Assembly (NCBI RefSeq): GCF_900343125.1
Contig: NZ_OPYL01000001.1
Coordinates: 744,001-808,000, forward strand
DNA length: 64,000 bases
From: Dysgonomonas sp. Marseille-P4361
Lineage (GTDB): Bacteria; Bacteroidota; Bacteroidia; Bacteroidales; Dysgonomonadaceae
Direction: 5' to 3'
The position numbers were made by a program, and so were the translations under genes. Positions 1 through 7,820 of this stretch are shown in pieces (within the stretch, counting starts at the first letter, position 1; every line of letters begins with the position of its first letter). Under the pieces are notes generated by a model. The model was not told where the DNA came from. It made no database searches and worked only from the letters and a program-made list of their open reading frames with translations.

Positions 1-37
1 GAAGCTGTGTTTTCGTTGGCAAATTGGATCATATTTA

Positions 38-937
38 TTATTTCATTGGGATTAAAATACCTTCCTCTAATAAAATATCAGGATAGTAAGACATTTTCGC
101 TTTTCTCAGGTTTTCAATACCCATATCTTCTTCTCGATTGATATAGGTAAATTCAGAGGCAGTATGTTCAATAAACTGCTGATTGATTATTGTATAAGCT
201 CCATTTATTTCGCCAAAGGCTTTCTCAACGTGTACAACGAATGTATCTTCGGTAAGAGGTTCGCCTATTGTAAATGCTACAATTTGTCCATTTACTCTTA
301 TGGCTCCTCCTTGCAACTGGAGTTCTTCAAACTGCTCCAACATCATTTTCGTAGCTATATAGTCATACCTTTTCGAGAAGTCAACTTTTGATATGCTTAC
401 TTCTTCCCATTCGTCAAGCATTCTGGAACATTCATCCAGATCTGCGCGTGATGTAAGAGGAAAGTATACCCAATCGGGATTGTCTGCTTTGAAGCGGTTG
501 ATATGATTACGTTTGCTTTGGAGTTTTTTACCCGATAGTTTTATTAGCTTTTCGGAAGTGTATATATATTCGTAATTGTTCTTATCTGGCAGATAACGGA
601 ATTTTCCCGGCATTTCAGCTTGTATATACTCCCACATGCTTGTGGTGATACACTTCATCTGAAAAGGAGTTTTATTCTCGACGGCATCTTGCATGATAAG
701 GTCAAAAGCGTTTTTTAAAGGCATTTTTCCAATAGGCATCATGTAATAAAGCTGTCCGTCTATATCCTGAAAGCGTAGAAAGATGGTTCTATGTTCTATT
801 GCATACATGGTTTTGAAACGGGCATTCCATGTGTAAAGGTTTGCAAACGAAAAATCGCAGGCTCGGTATGTATTACCTGCTAAAGCAGCATCAATCTCTT
901 TTTTGTCAGATAATGTTATTTGCTTAAAGTTTATCAT
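38..937 (-). CDS. DUF2156 / LPG-synthase C-terminal-like protein
   Basis: The 299-residue product resembles the DUF2156 family, the GNAT-fold domain that in MprF transfers an aminoacyl group from tRNA to phosphatidylglycerol. Here it stands alone with no membrane segments, as in many Bacteroidetes, so the real acceptor is unknown. Family-like stretches are the N-terminal 'DFSFANLYTWN' and the later 'IVAFTIGEPL' and 'INREEDMG' motifs. An in-frame ATG exists 24 bases further upstream, but a promoter motif (TATCTTTG on the minus strand) lies at 959-966, so the ATG at 937 is preferred. It is a single gene. Family assignment is good; biochemical function is not known. Confidence 0.8.
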   Translation of the reverse strand: MINFKQITLSDKKEIDAALAGNTYRACDFSFANLYTWNARFKTMYAIEHRTIFLRFQDIDGQLYYMMPIGKMPLKNAFDLIMQDAVENKTPFQMKCITTSMWEYIQAEMPGKFRYLPDKNNYEYIYTSEKLIKLSGKKLQSKRNHINRFKADNPDWVYFPLTSRADLDECSRMLDEWEEVSISKVDFSKRYDYIATKMMLEQFEELQLQGGAIRVNGQIVAFTIGEPLTEDTFVVHVEKAFGEINGAYTIINQQFIEHTASEFTYINREEDMGIENLRKAKMSYYPDILLEEGILIPMK

Positions 938-958
938 AAAAGATGGTTTGAAGTATGT

Positions 959-966
959 CAAAGATA
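959..966 (-). promoter_or_regulatory. -7 promoter motif for the DUF2156 gene
   Basis: The minus strand reads TATCTTTG, a match to the Bacteroidetes housekeeping -7 element TAnnTTTG, 22 bases before the ATG at 937. No clear -33 element is visible. Confidence 0.55.
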
Positions 967-1041
967 AACAAAGTTGCTGTGATTATGTTTAAATGCGTAT
1001 TCAGAAAAGGGTTAATAATTGTTTATCAGCCCCGAAATGAA

Positions 1042-1073
1042 AACGAGCAGCGAAACTTATTCCGCTGCTCGTT
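1042..1073 (-). terminator. Rho-independent terminator of the M48-like gene
   Basis: A perfect 11-bp inverted repeat (AACGAGCAGCG at 1042-1052 and its complement at 1063-1073) with a 10-base loop lies just after the stop codon of the minus-strand gene ending at 1096. On the minus strand it is followed by TTTTCATTT. Confidence 0.75.
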
Positions 1074-1095
1074 CCTATAATAAGTTAATCTAAAT

Positions 1096-1899
1096 TTAAT
1101 ATTTAGAAGAGATAAGAGATGCACGCATAGAGTTGTTTGAATTAACTCCGATGAATTTTGCAGCTGCACTAACTTCTCCGTCGGCTTCAGCAGCCTCAGC
1201 ATCTGTAGATTCTAATTCAGCAAACTTTCTTAAAGCAGATACTAATCCTTCTGAATCCGCTCCATTTTGTTTTAATAGTTCGTAAGCATAAAGGTCTGCT
1301 TTCTTATTTTGATCATCTGTGTATGGTACTTGCAATAGTTCGTTAATAACAGAGCCTATTTTATCTCCAGAGAAAGATAATAATTTCTCAAGTTGAGCTC
1401 CGCCTGCTTTTGTAGCATTGTCTTCAGAAGCTACTTTCATCAAAGCATCGCGAACATCTTTATTTGCAATATGTCCTATTTGAGTAGCAATAACAGCAAC
1501 TAGCTCTTCGTCGCTAAGTAGATCCATCATTCCTGAGTAAATACGGATACTTCCGTCAGCAGTTGCAATAATGTTAGCTTCTGGATTTTCATACACTTTG
1601 TAGTTCAGGTTTAGTCCATCAACAGAAATATAATCTGTTCCTACTAGTCCGGCTAATCTTGTGTAATATTCAGAATCTTCGCCAGCGATAGTGTTGTTTT
1701 TATCCATAAACTCAACGATCTTTACAGATACTTTGTTAGCAGCAACATCTGCAGCCATATCTCCAGCAGCATCACCAACCGATTTTGCGACAGATTTACC
1801 TACTTTTTTTAATGCTTTTCCGAATTGTGCGTTTGCAGGAAGTGAAAATGCGCACATGATTGCTACCAATGCCGTAGCAAAGAATAATTTTTTAGTCAT
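1096..1899 (-). CDS. Secreted M48 peptidase-like protein, active site degenerate
   Basis: The 267-residue protein starts with a signal peptide (cleavage near 'ANA-QF', residue 25). Its core resembles the M48 zinc metallopeptidase domain: 'IRIYSGMMDLLSDEELVAVIA' corresponds to the segment that leads into HExxH. The active motif reads T139-Q140-I-G-H143 instead of H-E-x-x-H, and the downstream ExxAD helix reads N198-K-K-A-D. Two zinc ligands and the catalytic Glu are therefore absent, and I predict no peptidase activity. The fold may be kept for binding or scaffolding in the periplasm. It is a single gene with its own promoter motif and terminator. Homology is fairly sure; inactivity is inferred from the residues. 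Confidence 0.8.
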   Translation of the reverse strand: MTKKLFFATALVAIMCAFSLPANAQFGKALKKVGKSVAKSVGDAAGDMAADVAANKVSVKIVEFMDKNNTIAGEDSEYYTRLAGLVGTDYISVDGLNLNYKVYENPEANIIATADGSIRIYSGMMDLLSDEELVAVIATQIGHIANKDVRDALMKVASEDNATKAGGAQLEKLLSFSGDKIGSVINELLQVPYTDDQNKKADLYAYELLKQNGADSEGLVSALRKFAELESTDAEAAEADGEVSAAAKFIGVNSNNSMRASLISSKY

Positions 1900-1987
1900 G
1901 ATTATAATTTTTGTAGTTATGAAATAAATTTGTATTTAAATAATGTGTATTTGAAAGTTTTTTCTTCCTTTTGATTTCATTTAGGCG

Positions 1988-1995
1988 CAAATATA
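1988..1995 (-). promoter_or_regulatory. -7 promoter motif for the M48-like gene
   Basis: TATATTTG on the minus strand matches TAnnTTTG, about 90 bases upstream of the ATG at 1899, leaving an AT-rich leader. Confidence 0.5.
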
Positions 1996-2096
1996 CATAA
2001 TATTCTATAAAAGAATGTGAAATAGGGATAAAACAAATATGTTTTTATCCTCTAAGAAAAGAGTTTATTGTGCAATTGCTCTGTGTCAGAGCTAGT

Positions 2097-2840
2097 TTAT
2101 CCTTGTTTCTTCGCTAAATACATACTGCATATGCCGAAAGTATAACTTTTGTAATATGCTGATTTAAAGCCATTCTTTAGGAGAGTATTTACCATATCCT
2201 TTCCTTGGATAAAAGCCTCAATAGATTTAGGTAAGTATGTATAAGCAGTTTTGTCTTTGGATATAAGGCGTCCAATTGTAGGAATAAAGAGTTTAGAGTA
2301 TAACCAATAGCCTTGTTTCATGGGGAAATGATTGGGCGTACTTAATTCTAAAATCATTAACTCTCCTCCGGGTTTAAGTATTCGTAAGATTTCTTGCAAT
2401 CCTTTATCTAGATTCTCAAAATTGCGAACACCAAAAGCCACCATTGCAGCATCGAATGAGTTGTCTGCCAAATCAAGAGCCATGCAATCTTGCTTTTCGA
2501 ACGAAATAATAGATGTAAGACCGACCTTTGCTACCTTTTTTCTTCCCACTTCCATCATTCCCTCCGAAATATCGATGCCTAAAACAGATTCAGGCTTGAG
2601 TATGTCATAAGCTTGGATAGCAAGATCTCCTGTCCCTGTTGCAATATCAAGAATCGTTTTTGGGTTTTGTTTTTTTAGTATCGACAAGCCCTTCTTTCTC
2701 CATCCTTTGTCAATTCCCATCGATAAGGTATGGTTTAATGTATCGTAATGTTCTGCAATAGAATCGAACATACGTTCTACCTGAACACCTTTCTTTTCAG
2801 AATCGGAATAAGGGACTATCTTTTCAGCGTCGTAAGTCAT
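2097..2840 (-). CDS. menG: Demethylmenaquinone methyltransferase MenG/UbiE
   Basis: The 247-residue class I SAM-dependent methyltransferase carries out the last step of menaquinone synthesis, C-methylation of demethylmenaquinone. The N-terminal 'VERMFDSIAEHYDTLNHTLS' is the UbiE signature. The SAM-binding motif is 'ILDIATGTGDLAIQA', followed by 'VLGIDISEGM' and 'AFGVRNFENL'. Length fits the family. Its start overlaps the stop of the small upstream gene by 4 bases, so it is probably translationally coupled to it. It is the last gene of an operon that begins with purC. Confidence 0.95.
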   Translation of the reverse strand: MTYDAEKIVPYSDSEKKGVQVERMFDSIAEHYDTLNHTLSMGIDKGWRKKGLSILKKQNPKTILDIATGTGDLAIQAYDILKPESVLGIDISEGMMEVGRKKVAKVGLTSIISFEKQDCMALDLADNSFDAAMVAFGVRNFENLDKGLQEILRILKPGGELMILELSTPNHFPMKQGYWLYSKLFIPTIGRLISKDKTAYTYLPKSIEAFIQGKDMVNTLLKNGFKSAYYKSYTFGICSMYLAKKQG

Positions 2841-3022
2841 TTTATATGGAAGTTATTTATATCTATTGGTTTCAGCTGACGAGCTTGTACTGCTATCACT
2901 TTTCCATTTTTGGAAAAATACAGTTCTCCATTTTCAGCTTGTTTTCTCTCTAATAAATTGTTATAGGAAATTTGTATTCCCATCAAAAGTTTCTCTCTTA
3001 TAGATAATTCTTGCTGGGTCAT
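2837..3022 (-). CDS. Small protein downstream of a zeta-like kinase (possible antitoxin/partner)
   Basis: This 61-residue protein overlaps the gene before it and menG after it by 4 bases each, which argues that it is translated. I recognise no named family. It has a helical, charged N-terminal half ('SIREKLLMGIQISYNNLLERK') and a short C-terminal part suggesting a beta-hairpin ('GELYFSKNGKVIAVQARQL'). Small proteins encoded next to zeta-like kinases often act as antitoxins, so that role is possible, but the gene lies downstream of the kinase whereas classical epsilon lies upstream. Function is inferred from context only. Confidence 0.7.
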   Translation of the reverse strand: MTQQELSIREKLLMGIQISYNNLLERKQAENGELYFSKNGKVIAVQARQLKPIDINNFHIK

Positions 3023-3585
3023 ACATTTTTAATGTAGAAGAATATGTCTTCGTCCTGAATATCGATAATTTTTGTTCTGTTCCCTTCTGCTATCACGCGA
3101 AAAGGATCGGTTGAATTGTCGACCATTATCCAATAATCGGAGATGGGGATGAACAGCGAAAATAAGTTTCTCATTCCAGCAAAGTAACGTCTTACTACCA
3201 CTTCGTCTTTTACGTGATGTCCTCCAAAACGAACCCTTTGTTCAACACGTTTGATGGCTAATTCAGGAGATTCCAGCCAAAAGTAGATCAGTGTAACAAA
3301 GTATCCCTCTTCTTGCGCACGTCTGATAAAGTTTGCATAGGACTTTGTAGCCAATGTTGTTTCTATGGCAAAGTCTTCTTTCATCCTGAGCATTTCGTTC
3401 ATGCGCATGATCATAAGACGTCCTGCCTCGATAGAAACCGATTCGGGCTGAAAAGGAGAGAGCCCCTTCGCTATCTCGTCTGCATTGATAAATTCCTTAC
3501 AGTCTAATAGTTTAGGAAACATGGCGTATGATGCGGTCGTTTTCCCCGCACCATTACAGCCTGATATTATGTATAGATTTGGCAT
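3019..3585 (-). CDS. Zeta-toxin-like P-loop kinase
   Basis: The 188-residue protein has a Walker A motif (G9-C-N-G-A-G-K15-T-T) followed by 'FINADEIAKGLSPF', which matches the zeta-toxin substrate-binding region, and 'FAIETTLATKSY'. Zeta toxins phosphorylate UDP-N-acetylglucosamine and block cell-wall synthesis, but chromosomal relatives include proteins of unknown substrate. The gene starts 6 bases after purC ends and overlaps the next small ORF. Placement inside a purC-menG operon suggests a housekeeping or co-opted role rather than a free-standing addiction module. Family assignment is good; substrate is unknown. Confidence 0.85.
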   Translation of the reverse strand: MPNLYIISGCNGAGKTTASYAMFPKLLDCKEFINADEIAKGLSPFQPESVSIEAGRLMIMRMNEMLRMKEDFAIETTLATKSYANFIRRAQEEGYFVTLIYFWLESPELAIKRVEQRVRFGGHHVKDEVVVRRYFAGMRNLFSLFIPISDYWIMVDNSTDPFRVIAEGNRTKIIDIQDEDIFFYIKNV

Positions 3586-3591
3586 TTAATG

Positions 3592-4542
3592 TTACCCTAT
3601 CTTATTTAAGTATTCGTTAATATTGTTTTCGATGCGTTGTGGAACATTACTGATGTCTGCTTTTACAAACTTCTCACCAACGATCTTCTCATATAGTTCA
3701 ATATAGCGATCTGATACACTATTGCAATATTCCTCAGTCATTTCAGGAACCTGTTGTCCTTCTTTTCCTTGAAATCCATTTTCCATAAGCCATTTGCGAA
3801 CAAATTCTTTTGATAGTTGTCTTTGTTCTTCTCCTTTTTCGAACAGCTCTTGGTAAGTGTCAGCATAGAAATAACGGGATGAGTCTGGTGTATGGATTTC
3901 GTCTATCAAGTAGATTTTGCCATTATTTTTTCCAAACTCGTATTTTGTGTCTACCAGAATCAATCCTTTTTGAGCAGCCATTTCTGTCCCGCGTTGGAAT
4001 AGTGCATAAGTATATTGTTCCAATTGCTCGTATTCTTCTTTGCTAACCAATCCTTGAGCAATTATTTCTTCTTTAGAAATATTTTCATCGTGACCTTCAT
4101 CTTCTTTTGTTGTAGGCGTAATGATAGGAGTTGGGAATTTCTCATTTTCCTTCATGCCCTCAGGAAGAGGTACTCCGCAAAGAGTTCTTGCTCCGGCTTT
4201 GTATTCTCTCCATGCGCTTCCTGTAAGGTAGCCACGAATAACCATCTCTACTCTGTATGTTTCGCAACGTACACCTACTGTAACCATAGGGTCTGGAGTT
4301 GCTAGTTTCCAGTTAGGGATGATGTCGGATGTTGCATCTAAGAACTTAGCTGCTATTTGATTCAATACTTGTCCTTTGTAAGGTATTCCCTGTGGTAGAA
4401 CAACATCGAATGCCGAAATTCGATCTGTTGCTATCATCACTAGTAGGTCTTGTCCTATAGAATAAACGTCTCTTACTTTGCCGTGGTAAACATTTGTTTG
4501 ACCTTTGAAATTGAAATCTGTTCTTACTAAAGTATCCTTCAT
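3592..4542 (-). CDS. purC: Phosphoribosylaminoimidazole-succinocarboxamide synthase PurC
   Basis: This ATP-dependent ligase joins CAIR and aspartate to give SAICAR in de novo purine synthesis. Diagnostic segments are '[13 protein letters not shown]' near the N-terminus, '[20 protein letters not shown]', '[11 protein letters not shown]' and '[14 protein letters not shown]'. The ATG at 4542 gives 316 residues, as usual for the Bacteroidetes form. A longer ORF from 4587 would begin inside the promoter motif at 4585-4592. It heads the operon purC - zeta-like kinase - small ORF - menG. Confidence 0.96.
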   Translation of the reverse strand: MKDTLVRTDFNFKGQTNVYHGKVRDVYSIGQDLLVMIATDRISAFDVVLPQGIPYKGQVLNQIAAKFLDATSDIIPNWKLATPDPMVTVGVRCETYRVEMVIRGYLTGSAWREYKAGARTLCGVPLPEGMKENEKFPTPIITPTTKEDEGHDENISKEEIIAQGLVSKEEYEQLEQYTYALFQRGTEMAAQKGLILVDTKYEFGKNNGKIYLIDEIHTPDSSRYFYADTYQELFEKGEEQRQLSKEFVRKWLMENGFQGKEGQQVPEMTEEYCNSVSDRYIELYEKIVGEKFVKADISNVPQRIENNINEYLNKIG

Positions 4543-4584
4543 CTTTAATTTGTTTTTGTTTTCTATATAACAACTAAGTTGCCT

Positions 4585-4592
4585 CAAAGTTA
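4585..4592 (-). promoter_or_regulatory. -7 promoter motif for the purC operon
   Basis: TAACTTTG on the minus strand matches TAnnTTTG, 43 bases upstream of the chosen purC start. It overlaps the alternative start at 4587, which argues against that start. Confidence 0.55.
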
Positions 4593-4742
4593 CGGAAAGT
4601 TGTTCAAAAAACGATAGGAAAATGCTGGTGATTAGTAGTCTTATTGCATTCTTGTTGAGATATTAATAAAAACAGAATAGGAGATAGGATTTATATTAAG
4701 TAAATTCTATCTAGTGATACAGAACTAAGCTTTTTTAGGGGT

Positions 4743-5290
4743 TTATCCTGCCATGATACGGTCAATTAGTTCTATCTGGTTATCAGTAATCTTGAAAGTG
4801 TAAATGGTAGTATGTTCGGAGCATCCAAAATCTATTACATAAAAGCTGTTTGTGATATTTAAACGATATTCGCATTGATCTTCAAAGAATTGTAACGATA
4901 TTTCATCTATGCAATTAATATCGCTTTTGTAGTTGGTTGGATATCTATCGAATTCGTACTCCTTAGAATACTCTAAATTATGGACAAAAGTGTTTTTATC
5001 AATGTTGCTGAAAAAATCATTCAAGAGCGTTTGAGTTACACCTCCAAAAATAGAATCATTGACAAACTCTTTCTCTATTGAGTAAAAATCGAATCTATCT
5101 GAATTTGGGTTAAATTTAGCTTGAATATATCTTCTGCACAGCAGGTCTTATTGAAAAGAGGTGTCGAATTTTGCTCGTTGTTGCTTTCAGCTTCTGTTTG
5201 ATGTTCTGATAAATTCGTTTTTGCAGAATTACTACAAGAAGCAATGAGGAGAATGATAGTACATATTGCGGATAAAGTCTTTAAATGCAT
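4743..5290 (-). pseudogene. Frameshifted lipoprotein gene
   Basis: The 5' part (5290-5075) encodes a lipoprotein signal peptide with lipobox 'LLIASC' and then a low-complexity Ser/Glu/Asn stretch, ending after 71 codons. The 3' part (reading to 4743) has no ATG of its own; its nominal start is TTG at 5024. The same -1-shifted frame is open upstream of 5024 at least to about 5140, where it overlaps the end of the first ORF and gives protein-like sequence such as 'NPNSDRFDFYSIEKEFVND'. The simplest reading is one lipoprotein of about 180 residues broken by a single-base indel at about 5075-5140. A sequencing error or programmed -1 frameshift is also possible. I do not recognise a family. Confidence 0.6.
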
Positions 5291-5449
5291 AATTTGTGTA
5301 TTGGAAATCTTTTGCTTTAATATATTGAGAAAGATTTATACATAATTACTACAAAAAAAGATTATTCCAAAATAATAAGACCTTTTTACAGGGAAATGAA
5401 AATAAATACGATGAATAATGCGCCACAGGGTAATGTGTATAGCCCATTC

Positions 5450-6061
5450 TTACTTTCCATTACTCATTTCTCTCGATTTATCACCCAGATAGCCACCATG
5501 GTGACGCTTGGTGTAATCTGCAGCCGAGAAATTTATTTTTTTCATTGTTCCTACTACTAAAATATCTCCGATAACAGTCATCACAGTCGTAGAAGTAGTT
5601 GGTGTTAAGCCCAGTGCACAAACCTCAGCCGGATTTCCGGTAAGAATACATATGTCAGCATTGTGAGCCAACAAGCTTTCCGGATCGCTGGTGATAACAA
5701 TAAACTGGATATTAGGGATCAGGTTTTTAGCAAGGGTGTTGAGTTCTATTATCTCTCTTGTTTTACCTGAGTTGGAAATTGCAAGGATAACATCATTTTC
5801 TTGTAAAATTCCTAAATCGCCGTGTTGAGCTTCACTTGGGTGCAGGAAAATAGCCGGAGTTCCGCTCGAACTGAACGTGGTAGCCATATTTTGAGCTACT
5901 TGCCCTGCCTTCCCCATGCCACTAGTCACAAGCTTTCCCCTTTTTGCGTGTACTTGCTCTACTATCAGGTCTATAGCTTTGCTGTAAGCATCGGTGATAG
6001 GGATATTCATTATTGCTTCGGCTTCGTGAGCTAATATCGAACGTATTTCTTCGGAATTCAT
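5450..6061 (-). CDS. kdsD: SIS-domain sugar-phosphate isomerase, KdsD/GutQ-like (arabinose-5-phosphate isomerase)
   Basis: The 203-residue protein is a lone SIS domain: 'GKLVTSGMGKAGQVAQNMATTFSSSGTPAIFLHPSEAQHGDLG' is split here by its motifs 'SGMGKAG', 'STGTP-like SSSGTP' and 'EAQHGDLG', followed by 'ILAISNSGKT'. These match D-arabinose-5-phosphate isomerases, which make the precursor of Kdo for LPS. The usual C-terminal pair of CBS domains is missing, as known for Bacteroides SIS-only isomerases. The C-terminus 'DYTKRHHGGYLG' fits the family. It is a single gene with its own promoter motif. Confidence 0.85.
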   Translation of the reverse strand: MNSEEIRSILAHEAEAIMNIPITDAYSKAIDLIVEQVHAKRGKLVTSGMGKAGQVAQNMATTFSSSGTPAIFLHPSEAQHGDLGILQENDVILAISNSGKTREIIELNTLAKNLIPNIQFIVITSDPESLLAHNADICILTGNPAEVCALGLTPTTSTTVMTVIGDILVVGTMKKINFSAADYTKRHHGGYLGDKSREMSNGK

Positions 6062-6086
6062 AGATGTTTCTTCTTTTTTGATGGGG

Positions 6087-6094
6087 CAAAGATA
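6087..6094 (-). promoter_or_regulatory. -7 promoter motif for the SIS isomerase gene
   Basis: TATCTTTG on the minus strand, 26 bases upstream of the ATG at 6061, matches TAnnTTTG. Confidence 0.6.
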
Positions 6095-6122
6095 CTATTT
6101 TTTGTTTTATATAATAAAAAAA

Positions 6123-6153
6123 CGGACTTGGAATAGATTGCTATCCAAGTCCG
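6123..6153 (-). terminator. Terminator of the rpoN-PAP2-gcvH-purE operon
   Basis: A 10-bp inverted repeat (CGGACTTGGA at 6123-6132 with TCCAAGTCCG at 6144-6153) lies downstream of purE and is followed on the minus strand by a run of T. Confidence 0.8.
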
Positions 6154-6175
6154 CTATTGCTTACTAAAGCCAGCT

Positions 6176-6682
6176 TTAGTTTGTTTTGTACTTGTATTGC
6201 ACTTTGGCTAAATCTTCGTTGGCTTTCTCAATTTTGCTTTTTAGCGATTCTTTGTATGCACTAAGCTTTTGCTGAAGATCTTCGTCTCCGGTAGCAATCA
6301 TTTGCAGTGCAAGAATAGCGGCGTTGAGTGATCCGTTGATGCCAACCGTTGCCACAGGTATTCCCGGAGGCATTTGTACGATGGCCAAAAGAGCATCCAT
6401 TCCGTCGAGAGAAGCATCTATAGGAACTCCTATTACCGGAATTGTAGTCATAGATGCAATTACACCTGGTAGGTGTGCAGCCATTCCGGCAGCAGCTATG
6501 ATCACTTTTATTCCTCTGTCGTGCGCACCTTTAGCAAAGACTTCTACTCTTTCGGGTGTGCGGTGTGCGGATAAAGCATTTATCTCGAAAGGGATCTCCA
6601 TCTCATCGAAGAATTTAGCTGCTTTTTCCATTACAGGAAGGTCAGAGGTACTTCCCATTATGATACTTACAATCGGTTTCAT
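6176..6682 (-). CDS. purE: N5-carboxyaminoimidazole ribonucleotide mutase PurE
   Basis: The 168-residue protein moves the carboxyl group of N5-CAIR to C4, giving CAIR in purine synthesis. The N-terminal phosphate-binding motif 'SIIMGSTSDLPVM', the 'SAHRTPERV' motif with the catalytic His, and 'AAGMAAHLPGVIAS' are diagnostic. Length fits a class I PurE. It starts 9 bases after gcvH ends, is the last gene of the rpoN operon, and is followed by a strong terminator. PurC, acting at the following step, is 1.6 kb away in another operon. Confidence 0.96.
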   Translation of the reverse strand: MKPIVSIIMGSTSDLPVMEKAAKFFDEMEIPFEINALSAHRTPERVEVFAKGAHDRGIKVIIAAAGMAAHLPGVIASMTTIPVIGVPIDASLDGMDALLAIVQMPPGIPVATVGINGSLNAAILALQMIATGDEDLQQKLSAYKESLKSKIEKANEDLAKVQYKYKTN

Positions 6683-6691
6683 TCTTATCTG

Positions 6692-7072
6692 TTATTTTCC
6701 TATTAGTTTTCTATATTCTTCAGCAGAAAGTAGAGAGTCTAGTTCAGAAGCATCGCTTAATGCAACTTTGATAATCCATCCTTTTCCGTATGGGTCTTCG
6801 TTGATTAGCTCCGGTTTGTCTTCTAATTCAGCATTTACTTCTAATACTTCACCCGAAGCAGGCATCATTAGATCCGATACTGTTTTTACAGCTTCGATAC
6901 TACCAAAAACTTCGTCTTGGTTGATCGTTTCGCCTTCTGTAGTTACATCTACATAAACGATCTCGCCCAACTCGCTTTGTGCAAACTCAGTAATACCAAC
7001 AAGAGCAGTATCACCATCTACTTTGATCCATTCGTGATCTTTTGAATACTTTAGGTTTTCAGGAAAGTTCAT
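6692..7072 (-). CDS. gcvH: Glycine cleavage system H protein
   Basis: The 126-residue lipoyl carrier shuttles the aminomethyl group between the P, T and L proteins of the glycine cleavage complex. The lipoylation site lies in '[18 protein letters not shown]' (the Lys of 'EAVKTV', about residue 63). The N-terminal '[14 protein letters not shown]' and '[17 protein letters not shown]' are typical. The other gcv genes are not in the window. It sits between the PAP2-like gene and purE in one operon; glycine cleavage supplies one-carbon units for purines, so co-expression with purE makes sense. Confidence 0.96.
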   Translation of the reverse strand: MNFPENLKYSKDHEWIKVDGDTALVGITEFAQSELGEIVYVDVTTEGETINQDEVFGSIEAVKTVSDLMMPASGEVLEVNAELEDKPELINEDPYGKGWIIKVALSDASELDSLLSAEEYRKLIGK

Positions 7073-7097
7073 AATCTTTAATTATAATTGGTTTTAG

Positions 7098-7820
7098 TTA
7101 TAGGTTTCTCATGATTAAATATATCCCCCAGTAAGTTCCACCCCAAACGCATATGTATGAGACTATTGCTCCTACTAGGAATCCTATATATACCTGAGCC
7201 GGAGTGTTTCGCTTAAGTATCAAGCGGGCTACTCCTAAACACCCTGCTAAGATAAACAAAATGATGAACAAAACATATGGGTTAGCCCCTTTAATATTGT
7301 AGCAAACTGATAAAGTGGCACCAATTAGCCCGCCAATTCCCATCATATGAGCGCTAATCTTCCAGAAAGAGTTGATAATTCCGCCAATAGCGATCAATAA
7401 AACAGGGGCAACTAATATGGCAAGAAACCAAATAAACAGCTTTGCTGTATAGAAATAGTATATAAGCAAACAGTAGGAAAAGAATGCGACCAGATAGGGC
7501 GTGAAGCGATCTTGCCTCTCTGATAGACTAAAATCTTTTATCAATCCGGCTCGCTTTAGCAGGTATATACTACTCATCGGGATAAAGCAGGTAAGGAAGA
7601 AAACCGGCGATAGGAAGCGAAAGAATTGTCCGGCAAACAAGATGTTGAAATCTGTATAAATGAACAGGAGTGAGACTCCATATACGCCCATAAGAAAAGG
7701 GTGAAGTAGGACTGAAATTATTTTAGCCAGAATAGGCTCTTCTGTTACAGCCGGATTTCCTTCTTGTTGAGCAGAGATTTCGACTTCTTTATAGGGGTTT
7801 ATATCTTGTAATTCTTCCAT
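7098..7820 (-). CDS. PAP2-like multipass membrane protein
   Basis: The 240-residue protein has about six hydrophobic segments after a polar N-terminus of about 30 residues. 'SERQDRFTPY', 'WKISAHMMGIGG' and 'ARLILKRNTPAQVYIGFLVG' sit where the three motifs of PAP2 lipid phosphatases lie, and related Bacteroidetes proteins are often annotated as PAP2 family. The motifs are degenerate: SAH in place of PSGH, and no clear SRxxxxxH. A lipid-phosphate phosphatase role is possible but unproven. The start ATG shares its first base with the rpoN stop codon, so coupling to rpoN is likely. Confidence 0.75.
   Translation of the reverse strand: MEELQDINPYKEVEISAQQEGNPAVTEEPILAKIISVLLHPFLMGVYGVSLLFIYTDFNILFAGQFFRFLSPVFFLTCFIPMSSIYLLKRAGLIKDFSLSERQDRFTPYLVAFFSYCLLIYYFYTAKLFIWFLAILVAPVLLIAIGGIINSFWKISAHMMGIGGLIGATLSVCYNIKGANPYVLFIILFILAGCLGVARLILKRNTPAQVYIGFLVGAIVSYICVWGGTYWGIYLIMRNL

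Noticed and set aside
2080-2094. Hairpin GCTCTG/CAGAGC downstream of menG as a terminator
   Set aside because: The stem is short and no T-run follows on the minus strand.
6324-6956. A 210-codon plus-strand frame across purE and gcvH
   Set aside because: It lies opposite two well-recognised genes and its Ser/Ile-rich product looks like an antisense shadow.
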